Shown here piece by piece: positions 20,280 to 31,432 of a DNA stretch of 64,000 bases. This DNA is from Neodiprion pinetum (taxonomy: Eukaryota; Arthropoda; Insecta; Hymenoptera; Diprionidae): NCBI RefSeq assembly GCF_021155775.2, contig NC_060234.1:9124283-9188282 (forward strand), given 5' to 3'. A program made the position numbers and the translations under genes. Numbering within the stretch: the stretch's first letter is position 1; every line of letters begins with the position of its first letter. Under the pieces are notes generated by a model. The model was not told the DNA's origin. It ran no database searches and saw only the letters and a list, made by a program, of their open reading frames with translations.

Positions 20280-23200
20280 CTAAGTTCTATAGATCTTTGA
20301 GTCTTTCACATACACCCTTCCCACTACATTATTCCCATCTACCTGTTGTAGTTTACCCACCACCGAGGAGAGAAAACGGAAGATCCGGTAGGGTCCACTA
20401 AATTTTGGTGCCAATTTGGCAGCAACATGTTGAGTAGCAGATGACAGCGTGTGCTGTCATTTTAACACAAGGTCGTTAACAGTGAAAGCTTGGTCTCGTC
20501 GTCGGAGGTCATAATATCGCGCTTGCTTAGCGAAGGCGTCGTCCAGGTTTTCCGTGACCCAGTCCCGAAGTAGTTGGATATGTGTCATTCGTTCTGGCCA
20601 TAAGTTCGGAGGTGTGGGTTTCATTTCGATTTTATCGGTAGCTGATCGTCAGTTTCAGGAATTGATCGGTTCGGGTACGCGGCCTAGATTTAGGAAAGCG
20701 GGACTCGTATTGAGTGAGGTATGGTGCGCAGTGTTATACGCAAATCGGAAGTCTGAGAGGTGTCGGTCCCATTCTCGGTGATCGTCGTTCAAAAAGGTAA
20801 CTATCATGGTCTTTAGAACACGGTTAACCCTTTCGACCGGGTTGGCTTGCGGATGATACGGCGGTGTCGTGGTGTGTTTTATGCCATGGGTCTCCGTGAG
20901 TTCTTTGATTGTACGGTTATTAAATTCAGTCCCATTATCCGTGAGTAGTGTTTGGGGAGTTCCCCACCTCGATAGTATTGAAACTTTGAAAGTTTCGCTA
21001 ATCTTTTATCCGGCAGCTTTTCTAAGCGGAGCGCATTCAATCCATTTTGTGAAGAGATCTTGCGGTACCAGTACGTACGCAAACCAGATTTACTCGGGGG
21101 AAATGGTCCCATTATGTCGGCTGCTACGACGATCCAAGGTTGTTCTATAACGCGCCTTCCCATTAAACCCGCGGGGGCAGTCTGGGCCACTTTACATTTT
21201 TGACAAGTGTCACATTTCCTTACGTATTCGGTAGCGGTATGGTACATTCCGGGCCAATAATAACGGGTAGCTAAACGACGGTAGGTTTTCTCTATTCCCG
21301 GATGACCGGACTGAGGGTCATCGTGAGCCTCCTGTAAAATGGTTTTGCGTTGCTTTTCGGGTATGACTAATTTCCAAGCGTTTAGGTCTTAGACTAATGT
21401 TCCGATTGTGCGGTCCGTGCGTCGAACGTATAGGTGGCCGTTTTCTATCTTACAATCCAGGAATATTCCGGGAGTGTTTTCGACGTCGCGTTTCCGGTGG
21501 TTGTACCAGGCTAGTTGATCTGGTACAATAGTGGCGGTAGCTTCATCGGCGGTAAGAAGTGAATTTGAGATGCCATCAGGTTCCGGGTTTCGAGAGAGTG
21601 CGTCCGGCACGTGATTTAAGGCGCCTTTGCGATGTACGTTAGTGAAATCATAGCCAAGTAATTCAAGTGACCATCTAGCTAATCGACCGGTAGGATTCTT
21701 TCGCTTGTGAAGCCATTGGAGGCTGCTATGGTCTGTCACGACTGTGAAATGGTACCCTTCGATATACGGGCGGAATTTTCCAATTGCCCAGATAACGGCG
21801 AGGCATTCTAGTTCGGTAGCGGAGTACTTTCTTTCAGCATACGATAGAGTTTTGCTCGTGTATGCGATCATGTGTTCTCCGTCTTGGTCAACTTGAGTTA
21901 GGACAGCGCCTAGTCCGCAATTACTAGAATCAGTTCGTACTACGAAAAGATTATTAAAATCAGGGCACGATAGCGTTGGAGCGGTAGTTGGTCGATTTTC
22001 AATTTTTTCGAAAGCGAAAGATTGCGATTCAGCCGAAGTCCACGATTGGGTTTTTCGCAAGAGTCGCGTCAGTGGTTCGGTTATCGAGGCAAGATTTGGA
22101 ATAAACCTTCGGTACCAGGAAGCCATTCCTAGAAATCAACGTAGTTGTTTTGCTGTACGTGGGACCGGATAATTTACAACGGGAGCTGTTTCATCTGGAT
22201 CTATTTGTAATCCCCGTTCGTCAACTATAAAGCCGAGATATTTAACTTCAGAGCAACAAAATTCGCATTCATCAAGGTTGACCGTGAGGTTCGCGTGTCG
22301 GATAGTTCGTAGAACGCGTCGTAGCCACTCGAGGTGTTCGTCAAATGTTTTGTGGCGATGATAATATCATCCAAATAGGCTAAAGCGTACGGATCCATGT
22401 CTGGTCCAATTAAGCGATCTAACAACCTTTGAAACATAGCCGGTGCTCCAGTTAATCCGTACGGCATCCGCGTAAAATGAAAAAGTCCTTTACCGGGAAC
22501 AATGAAGGCGGTTACTTCGCGACTCGCCTGAGTTGAAGGAATCTGGAAATACGCCTGATTTAGGTCAATAGTTAAAATATATCGGGCGGATCGGAGTTTA
22601 TCCAGAATGCTGCCCATGCGCGGTAGCGGTTACGCGTCCTTGTTGGATGCCTGATTTACTTGCCGGAAGTCGAAACGAGAACGGTGGGAACCATTTGGTT
22701 TTTTAATCATTGCAATCGGACCTGCCCATTCGCTGTGTGAGGGTTCGATAATTCCGTTAGCGAGCATTTTGTCAACTTCCTCATCGATAGCTTCTTGAAT
22801 TTTTGGCGATACTCGATACGCTCGTTGTCCAATCGCGGGTTGGTCACCTACGTCTATGTGCTGGGTGGCCAAATTAGTCGTACCTATCTTGTCGGACGCT
22901 AGGGCTACCTCTGTTTTTAGTAAGTTCCGTAATTCGACGGTTTGCATGTCGTTCAGAGCTCCAATTCCGTTACATTGTGTTTCGGAAGTAAATCGGGAGT
23001 GCGTTTGAAATTTGTAAGTTACGGGAGAGTTATATTTGAATGACCAGTTAGGTTCTGTAAAATCTACTATTATATCGAATGTGTGAATGAAATCTAAACC
23101 CATAATACAATCGGAGCTAAGGGAAGGTATAACGCGAACTTGAATATCGCACATAGTCCGTTCTAATTCTATCGGCACTATTACTTCACCCGTGACGTCA

Positions 23201-23709
23201 GCCTTTCGGCCAGCGGCCGTTACGACTGCTCCAATATGCAATTTTCAAATTAGGAAACCTCTCGATTCGATCAATACTGAAGTTTTTGAATTTACAAAGG
23301 TTCGTAAAGAACCGCAGTCAAATAGAGCCGTTACCCGTAAGTCGCATATTTTGAGAGTCAAAAATAACAGTGGTTTCCCGTCAAGTGGGTAGACTGGACT
23401 GCAGAAGTCAGTTTGCTCAGTAGGTGGACCGGTAGTAGTATTAATTTCGGTAGTATTATTAATTTCGTTAGTAATCTCATTTTCGGTAGTTGAAAAACAA
23501 GGTCTGAGAATTTGTTCGAGCGAGGTTTCGGGCTCTATTGTGGTTCTGGGATCCGAGGTTGCCCTTGCGCGCGGTTCCCCTGATAGTTTTCCGCACACCG
23601 GGCACATGTAGCTCGGGTGTATCCCGTCAACCCGCACGTGACGCAAAATTTCGTGCGCGGCGCGGTGCACTGTCGGTGATGATGTCCGGGTTGCTGGCAA
23701 TTGTAACAT
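20280..23709 (-). pseudogene. Copy B protease-RT-RNase H-integrase, many breaks
   Basis: Protease FDCGSLRT near 23310, same unusual DCGS as copy A. RT motifs include TIDLNQAYFQIPS, MPYGLTGAPAMFQR and YLDDIII; RNase H includes RTDSSNCGLGAVLTQ, where the conserved Ala is Ser. Integrase has the zinc finger (CDTCQKC), the ADIMGPFPP start of the core, TDNG and PVER motifs in another frame, and a C-terminal KLAPKFSGPYR; it ends at a TAG near 20280. Damage: stops near 23245 and 22628, a one-base loss near 22350 at an A-run, a stop near 22135, a TAG at 21389, a frame change early in the integrase core, and a stop near 20460. Confidence 0.8.
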
Positions 23710-25185
23710 GCAAATCTAGGACGTGCGCGTGCAGTTGTTTGCTCGGTAGTCGGAAGAAATGGATTGGAATCGGTAGACAAAACGGTAGACGAAGCGGTAG
23801 AAGTTACGGGCGAGTTAACGTTACTCGGGTTTTCATTCTGACTGTAGTTATTCCGGTTGCTGGTACTATTCCTAGGTGGTCGTTGGTCATTATGAGTGTC
23901 AGGTCTAGGATTCGAGGGTTTTCTATCGACATTCGAGTTTGATTGATTTTCTTGATTAGACGTTTGATACGCAGCATTAACGTTATCTGTTGGTTCATCC
24001 TCTAGATTTAGGTGGGCTAACGCGGATCGCGGTTGACGGGAGTTAGCGCGTGTGCCGCGATTTGTTAGATCCGGTAGCAGTGAGTTTTCGGGAGTCGGTG
24101 GTGCTTGGTAATTATCATTTGCCGCAAAACTCATCTCTAATTGTCGGGCGGTATCCTCTAAATCATCAAGATCTTCAAGATCTCTCCGTCTTATTAACAC
24201 TTGAAAACGCGGTAGCAGGTTTCGATAGGCATAGCCCATCTCCTCGTCGTGGGAAAATCCGGTACTTAACCGATCAAAATACGCACGCATATATGTGAGG
24301 TAGTCGGCGACTGGCTCGTTTTCGCCCTGCGTACGTTTACGGATCTCTTCACGCGATGCAAACTGTAAATTTGGATCATCGAACCTATAACGCCAAGCGT
24401 GCTCGAATCCAGAGAAACTGTGCCATTGGGGTCGTTTGTTTCGGAACTGGTACAAAGCTACTCCAGAAAGAAGAAACGGGAGACTGTTAAGGATGTCATT
24501 AACGCGTAAATTAAATAAGGTTCTACTCTCCTCTATTCGCGTTAAGGAGGCTTCCGAATCTTCATTACGCGATCCTGCAAATTTTAAATTCCATTTTCGG
24601 ATAACCTCGCCATTTTCGCATAACCTCGTGTGCGGCGAGTGTATTAGGGGTATTGTTATTGAAACGCGGCGGTTAAGCTGTCGGGAATGAGTCGAAAGGT
24701 TTTCGCGGCGTGTTATGATGGAACGGGGGGGCTTCGCGACGCGGGGTAAAGCTAGGCAGTATCAGGAGGTGTTCTCGCGCAGTGTTTACATTTTGCGTCC
24801 GGTTTTCCAGAGGACCTCTGATGTCGATAGCCGGAGCGTTGTTTTGGTTTGACGATAAATCATGCGTATTATCGGGAGAAGTATTATTTAGCGACATATT
24901 ATTTTCCGCGGTCATTCCGATTTCATGCGTCAATTGTGGGCTGTGTCTTTCGTCTGTCGGTATTTGTAAAGACGATGTGCCGGCTTCGGCATCAAGCGTC
25001 GTTTTATCGGGAGTAGCGGGATCAGTCATTTCTCCGCGAGAAATTTGGTAGAATCGGATTAAACGATCTCGTAAAGTCGGTAGAGTTCCTTCTGCCGATA
25101 ATGCACGCTGTCTTAGCTCGTAACGTAATTCCGCTGCAGTTAATAAATATATCCACGAGTCTTTTACAGACGGCAACGAAGGCAT
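23535..25185 (-). pseudogene. Copy B gag, frameshifted by a small duplication
   Basis: The ATG at 25185 and the SAP-like N-terminus (LTAAELRYELRQRALS) are intact. The frame is lost near 24600-24630, where CCATTTTCG.ATAACCTCG is present twice in tandem (19 bp), and Gag resumes in a new frame to 23535. Both knuckles are complete: CYNCQQPGHHHRQC and CVTCGLTGYTRATCARC. The frameshift heptamer region at 23586-23592 reads GGAAAAC. Similarity to copy A is high throughout, so the damage is fairly recent. Confidence 0.85.
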
Positions 25186-25332
25186 GTATAGGACGGAATC
25201 GAGCAGCGATCGGGAGCGGACGTATTTCGCTAACGCTCCGGTTCAGTAAGCTCACACCCCACAGCACGTAACTCGCGGGCAGTGAAAGTATAAACCATCA
25301 GCGAACATAACACTATCCAAACAGGCACTAGC

Positions 25333-26805
25333 GTGGCAAGTCGCACCGATAAACAAAAAGGGGAAGGGGCAGACAGCGGATCCACCATGGACCCCGTAAG
25401 CGCAACTCCTCTTCCAACACAAAAACGAACTGCAGACCCCGCACTCAGCCCAATCATAATAAACACCAAAACGAACACAATCTATAGAAAAAGAAAAGTT
25501 GAAACAACCGACGCAAACACAATGGACCTCGAAGACTTCGGATCCCATACCACGTCGGCACAACCAGAAAACCCGGAGCCGATCCCAACGAAAAAACGCA
25601 ACGTAGCCAACAACTGAAATCACAAGGGTCGCCCACCCCCAATCATAATTCAAAAACCCGACTTGCAAAAGGACAAAATCAGACGCATGGCTCCCCACGA
25701 ACAAGTGAAGAAGATAAACGCCAAATTTCGCACCGATGGAAAGGGGAACTGGCGAATTGACTGCGAGATGCAGCGACAATGGATATCCATGGACAACTGG
25801 CTCGACGCAGAGAAAATCGGACACCACTCATACGGCCAAAAAGAAGACCGCACTAAAAAAGTAATCGTAAAAGGATTCCCCAACACGGACCACGACGAAG
25901 AAGAGCTGAAAACGATGATCGAAGAACACTGGCAAGCACAACCAATTAAAGTCATGAAGTTCACCTCCGGGATGTCAACACTCGTCATACTGCCAAAAGA
26001 AGTCGACCTGAAATACATCTACGAACATAAATACCTAGAAACATGTAAGGTACACATCGAAAAATACAAGGAACAAGAAGACAACAGACGACCCCTGGTG
26101 TGCAACAAGTGCCTCCGCATCGGCCACCGAGCCGCCTACTGCAAATACGAACCAATCAAAACATCCGAAATAACGCAAGATGGACTAACCTGCACCGCAT
26201 GCAACAAAACCGGACACGCAGCGCACTCAACTCAGTGCGAGGTGCTGCAAAAGAGAATCATCGAAAGAGCAGGAATGTCAAACGATCCCGGAAAGTCCTA
26301 CGCCGATGCCGCGAAAGCAATCACCAAACCCAGACAACCAAGAACCAAGAGCAACATTAACAAAAAGAAACAACACATCGGCTCACAACACCCGACGCGA
26401 ACCCCCCAAACGACCGAACAGAGCGAGCCTCACACACAAACACAAGCAGAACCAAACAAGTCAACACCGTCAACACAGGACCAACAACAACCTAATCCCA
26501 CAACAACACGACCGAGAATGGACACGGCACACCAAGCACAAATCGACACATGGAAAAAAAACGTGGATCAAATCACCGCAGCAACGTTTCGCCTACTGGA
26601 AACCACAGGTATCACCAACGACGACATCACGACAGTCCTGAAAGTAATGGACATTATTACTCTAGCGTTGAAAAACACCCAAACAAGTGGCGCACGAAGC
26701 ACCATCACAACAATAGTAACCGCAATAGCCCAAGTATGGTCAGAAGACTCAAAATATTGCAAATTAATGCACGAGGTCTCAGCAATAAAATGCATGAAAT
26801 CATAG
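25333..26805 (+). pseudogene. LINE ORF1 (Gag-like, zinc knuckles), one in-frame stop
   Basis: Starts at ATG 25333 (MASRTDKQKGEG), has a TGA at 25615-25617, and continues in the same frame to 26805, so only one substitution breaks it. Residues encoded around 25860-26050 form an alpha/beta block (KVIVKGFPNT) like the RNA-recognition-like domain of Jockey/I ORF1 proteins. Zinc knuckles follow: CNKCLRIGHRAAYC near 26100 and CTACNKTGHAAHSTQC near 26190. The C-terminal part is Gln/Thr/Pro-rich. The expected role is binding LINE RNA and nuclear import of the RNP. It overlaps ORF2 by 70 nt. Confidence 0.8.
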
Positions 26806-29339
26806 ACCTAACAAACAAATACACACCCGACATAATAATAATAAACGATGTAAAACAGTCCACTAAAATAAAAGCAAACATCCCGAACTACTGCAAAATC
26901 TCAGACAAAAAAGACAAAAACTGGGGCACAAACATGTACATACATGAATCCCTGCACTGGACCCAAACAGCGTCGATGCAATATCTTGAGTCATGTATTA
27001 TCACACTTGAACTCGAAAATAGTAGAAGAATAACAGTAGTGGGAATGTACGCAGCCCCGTACAAACCTTCCAACTCGGAGCTCTACAATAAGATAACAAA
27101 AGACCTAGAAACGCTTCTCAGAAAAACAGAGATAGTCATATGCGGGGACTGGAACGCCAGACACAGATACTTCGGCCACTCAACAGACACAAACAGAGGG
27201 AGAACGGTACTAAACGCTATCAACAGCAGTGGATTTCATTACCTAGGCCCCCTAGACGGCAGCAGACCGGACATCCTGACCCGCAACACAATACTCGACT
27301 ACACACTCCCAGACATGTGCACAGAAGGCGAGGGCGATTTCGAAACACTGACAGACATCGGAAGCGACCACCAACCAACACTCACAACAATAAACATTGA
27401 GACCCTACGAACCCAACCAGCGAGACGAACACTCAAAAATGTCAACTGGACAGAATTCCGCGAAAAAACAAAAATACCCCCACTACAAGTCAACAACACA
27501 GCAGAGTTAAGCATCGCCATTAAGTCAATCACAGAAAAAATCCAAAGAACCACCTCCAAACTGAGCGAAAAAATAACAGCAGGCACCAACAATCCCCTTT
27601 CCCCGGAAATCAAAGACCTGATCCGCAGCAGAAACAGAGCCAGACAAGCCATGAAAACTAGATACGCAAACCCCGAAAACTTCCTCATAGCCCGCATCAC
27701 CTATCACGAACTTAGGACAGAATGCGTGACGAGACTGACAGAACACAATAATAAAAAATGGTCGAATATCATCGAGTCAAAAGACGACCACCACAAAAAA
27801 CTCTGGAGAATCCAAAAAGCCATGAAGAGACCGCCCACAATAGCCCCAATTTTCCCTGACTGCAACTCGCAAAAAGACGTAGCAACAAAACTCCTCGACA
27901 CTGCCATGATCACGCATACGAACGTCAAGGACGAGCTGAAAACCGACACTAAATACTGGCCTAGCAAACCCCTGGAACGAACGAACACAACCGAAATAAG
28001 AAAAGCAATATCCAAACTCAAGAACGGCAAAGCCCCAGGCCCGGACGGCATCACAGCTAAACCACTAAAAAATGCACACTCCACCATTTACACAACACTC
28101 AAAAACATCTATAAGTACTGTCTCGAAACAAATCACTTCCCACGCGAATGAAAAACAGGGACATGCATATTCTTGCATAAGCACGGGAAACCGCCCGAAA
28201 ACCCATCTTCCTACAGGCCAATAACACTAATCTACCTGTTGGGCAAAACACTCGAGCGCATCATCCTCAACAGAATGGAAGCAATAAAATCCCTAACGCC
28301 AAACTCCCAGCATGGCTTCCGCGAAAAACTAGGTACGGCAACCCAATTAACCAGAACAGTCAACTTCATACAAAATGTAAAGTCCCGTGGCAGAACCGCC
28401 TGCGTAGTGTCGCTAGACTTGTCAAAAGCGTTCGACAGCATAGACCACCTCGCCCTAAATACAAAATTAACAAGAAAAGAAATAGACTCCGGACTAATCA
28501 AAATGCTACAGAGCTACCTGCAAGACAGAACAATCCGCGGCAAATACCTGAATGAACTCAGCGACCCAAAGACACAAAAATGCGGAGTACCCCAAGGCTC
28601 GGTCCTAGGCCCGGTAATCTTCAACGCGTACATCGCAGACATCCCCGAAGAATGTAGCTTACTAGCCCAATACGCCGACGACTCTTGTATAATATCAGAA
28701 TCCACGAACGCGAGACTAGCAAAATCAGAAACCGAAAAAGCGACACGAACCCTCACGAAGTACTACGAGTCCTGGGGACTCCAGTGCAACGCTAGCAAAA
28801 CACAAGCGATGATAATAGGACACAAACAAAACCAGCGCACAATAAAAATAGGAAACGTACACATCTCGATACGCGACAGCATCCGCTACCTAGGCATCGA
28901 ACTCCGCTGCACACTGAATATGGCAGGCCACACAAAAATTATCACAGACAAAGCACGCAAAACAACACACATGCTATCTGGGATCCTAAGCTGGAACAGT
29001 AAAATAGACGAACACATAAAACACAAACTCATAAGGGCCTGCATACTGCCCATACTAGACTACGGCCTAGGCTGCCTCTATCCACTGTACAGCGAAAACA
29101 ACCTAACAAAGTTAGAAATAACCTACAAAAAAATAATCAAAATAGCAGGAAACCTACCAAGGAGTTTCCCAACCGCTGACCCATACGAAATGCTTGACGA
29201 AGTAAGCTTTCGCGAAAAAGCCAAAACAAACTTTAAATCGCACCTGGAAAGAATAGAAACCCTACACAACAACCTAACCGGGATAGACAACGGGGTCCCA
29301 CGATTGCGTAACTCCGTACTCACCCCACCGCGTCACTAG
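26736..29339 (+). pseudogene. LINE ORF2 (APE endonuclease + RT), one in-frame stop
   Basis: I start at ATG 26736, just before the endonuclease motif LKILQINARGL, although the frame is open from further upstream. Endonuclease motifs: ICGDWNARH, TILDYTL, GSDHQPT. RT motifs: NGKAPGPDGI, RPITLIYLLGKTLE, VSLDLSKAFDSIDH, GVPQGSVLGP and QYADD, so the RT catalytic aspartates are kept. A TGA at 28149-28151 lies just before the PSSYRPI motif; the flanking frame is otherwise unbroken. The product would nick target DNA and copy the LINE RNA at the nick. Confidence 0.9.
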
Positions 29340-29614
29340 CAATGCCCACCATCACATCATTTGTAGATAAATCTCACCTCAATCATCATCACCTCCTCCC
29401 TCAGTCGCGAAACACCGAACCAAAATCACCAGCCACCAAAACAACAAACAACGAAGCAGCGTCGTAAGACAAACCCAACACAATCACCAGGATATGATCA
29501 CACATGTTTTATCAACAAAAGCCAAAACGGCACCGTGTACAAATGTAACCACGAGAAACTGTGAATAAAATTACATAAAACAAAAATAAAAAAATAAATA
29601 AATAGAAAAAAAAA

Positions 29615-31432
29615 GGTGCGGTAATATCTAGAGGCTGATTCTACGCTCGTTTGTACTCCAAGGAACTCGATATACGATACAATAGGCACAAAAATAAATA
29701 AAAATATAATAGGCAATAACAGAAATGAAATATAAGGCACATTACTATTACCAAAAAGTATGAAATGAAACGTAAAGCCAATAGGGCTCAAAATACGATA
29801 TAAAATACAGAAGCAGGCTAATAGAGATTCACAAATAATCAGAAAAGTCATAAATACAAAAGAAATAATTATTCGGCAGTCACGAGGTCGCTCAGACACG
29901 AAAATAATTAATTACTGAAATCATGCAGTCGCACGGCGGCTTACTGCAACTCTAAGCCGTGGACCATGATTCACATGGAACTGGCATCGCACGATGCAAC
30001 CAAGAAACGATAAGTACAATATTAATGACCGAAATCATGCAGTCACACGGCGGCTTATTGGAACTCTAATCCGTGGACCATGATTCACGCAAAGTCGATA
30101 AATACCATAAGAAAGAATAGAAATTATGAGCAACTTCGTAACGATACAATACAGAGGCAGAAGCCTAACCTTAATCGGTGACTTCAGGCACACAACACTA
30201 AATTTATTTTTAATTATAACTCAGAATTCGCAAAACGGAACGGAAAAAAGGAAGGATGAAACGGATTTATAGGAAAAATCTAACGATAGAACGAACGATA
30301 GTAGTGATAAAACGGTAGCGGGATGATCAACGATAGAAACGATAGGGAAACGATAGCGGTAAAAGGAGAAGTATCGGTAGCTTGAATCGGGAGGAGAAAA
30401 GAAATTCGATGCTGTCACCCAGCAGGTCAAGCGTAGAATAGCAGGTCGTAGTTCAGCTCGCCGATCTCGCGGTTGTCGTGAGGTGATTCTTCTTCTTTGA
30501 TTGGTCGGTTGACCCCCACCGCAAATAGGCCATCCCCCTGTGGCGAATACTAGTTACGGCGTGGTCATACGTTTTCCAAAATTACCGCTACATGTGGCGT
30601 AATGTGCTGCTCGTGATCTCGTCATTGACACTAACTCGTACGATTGAGTAGCTGCTTCGGTTTACTATCCAGGTTGCCTATCATCGGGGATTTCTTTGAC
30701 AGAGGCATACACAGGGTGCCTCTCGGTCAGAATTACCGAGTGGAAAGTGACGCCTCACTTTTCACTTCCACCGGGTTTTGTACAGGCAGTAGCCGGCTGC
30801 CTATACCCGAGGTCGTGCAGTCAGACGGTTGGCTAAACCGTGGACCACGACCCACACAATTAGTCCTTGCCGACAGGAAGGCTGCGTCGATCCTCGGAAC
30901 GATGGCTTTATCAATCTGGACGTAGTGGTTTGGGGTCGGTCCGGCACCAGGCTGGTAAGTCGGAAGATGGCAGGCTACGGTCTGCCCTTCACGCCACCCT
31001 TACGGCATCCGATAGGGCGGGCGGCTGGTTCCTCCTTGAGGAGCGGTGCCCTCGGCCGTCTGGAGGATTTTTATCTCCCTGTCCACCGGCAGTCGAGGCG
31101 ATACGGAAGGTTCGGGTGGATGCTACCCCAGCTGTATGGAAGTGCACCAAGGTAATCAGTATAGTCTGGTTAGACCGTCGGTACGCGAAGTCGTCGAGAG
31201 CTGGAAACGGTAGCTAGTGGTCCCTTGTTGGTCGGGATCGTTGTCGTCCAAGTACCTTATTAGCGTGCGCCGAATCGCGAAATACAGAATTCACAAAGAA
31301 AGAATTAGTTAAAAGTAGTTATTGCCTATTTTGTATTGAGTTCGGTTGGAGTACCCTGCTGAGGACGCGTAAACTAGAAATAATAACGGTTGTGTGCCCT
31401 TGTGACGGGTGACTCTGAAACGCCACGTTACA
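29615..31432 (-). mobile_element. LTR remnant of copy B
   Basis: Minus-strand LTR start TGTAACGTGGCG at 31432; the sequence runs to the equivalent of copy A position ~15780 and then meets the LINE tail. The remaining ~1.08 kb of LTR is missing. It carries the two hairpin units and the hairpin cluster (30811-30852), plus open frames antisense to the element. Divergence from the copy A LTR looks like roughly 10% by eye. Confidence 0.8.

Larger units (their letters stand above)
25190..29613 (+). mobile_element. Jockey-like non-LTR retrotransposon (LINE)
   Basis: The element has a 5' UTR (about 140 bp), ORF1 with zinc knuckles, overlapping ORF2 with endonuclease and RT, a ~240-bp 3' UTR and an A-rich tail (about 29575-29612). 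The sense strand is strongly A- and C-rich and poor in T and G, unlike the flanks. It sits just upstream of the copy B gag ATG. No target duplication is visible; instead about 1.56 kb of the host Gypsy element is missing at the site, judged against copy A. I assign the Jockey superfamily from the APE-type endonuclease and RT motifs; the clade is not certain. Confidence 0.9.
20270..31432 (-). mobile_element. SAP-Gag Gypsy copy B, split by a LINE
   Basis: Minus-strand order: LTR remnant (31432-29615), LINE insertion (25190-29613, plus strand), gag, protease, RT-RNase H, integrase to about 20280. The 3' part of the LTR, the primer site and the leader are missing at the LINE. There is no 3' LTR. 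It is the only copy of this family here that reaches the integrase. Confidence 0.85.

Noticed and set aside
25333..29339. LINE as a plus-strand host gene with RT-like domain
   Set aside because: The order of zinc knuckles, APE endonuclease, RT and A-rich tail is that of a LINE, and it interrupts a known Gypsy copy.
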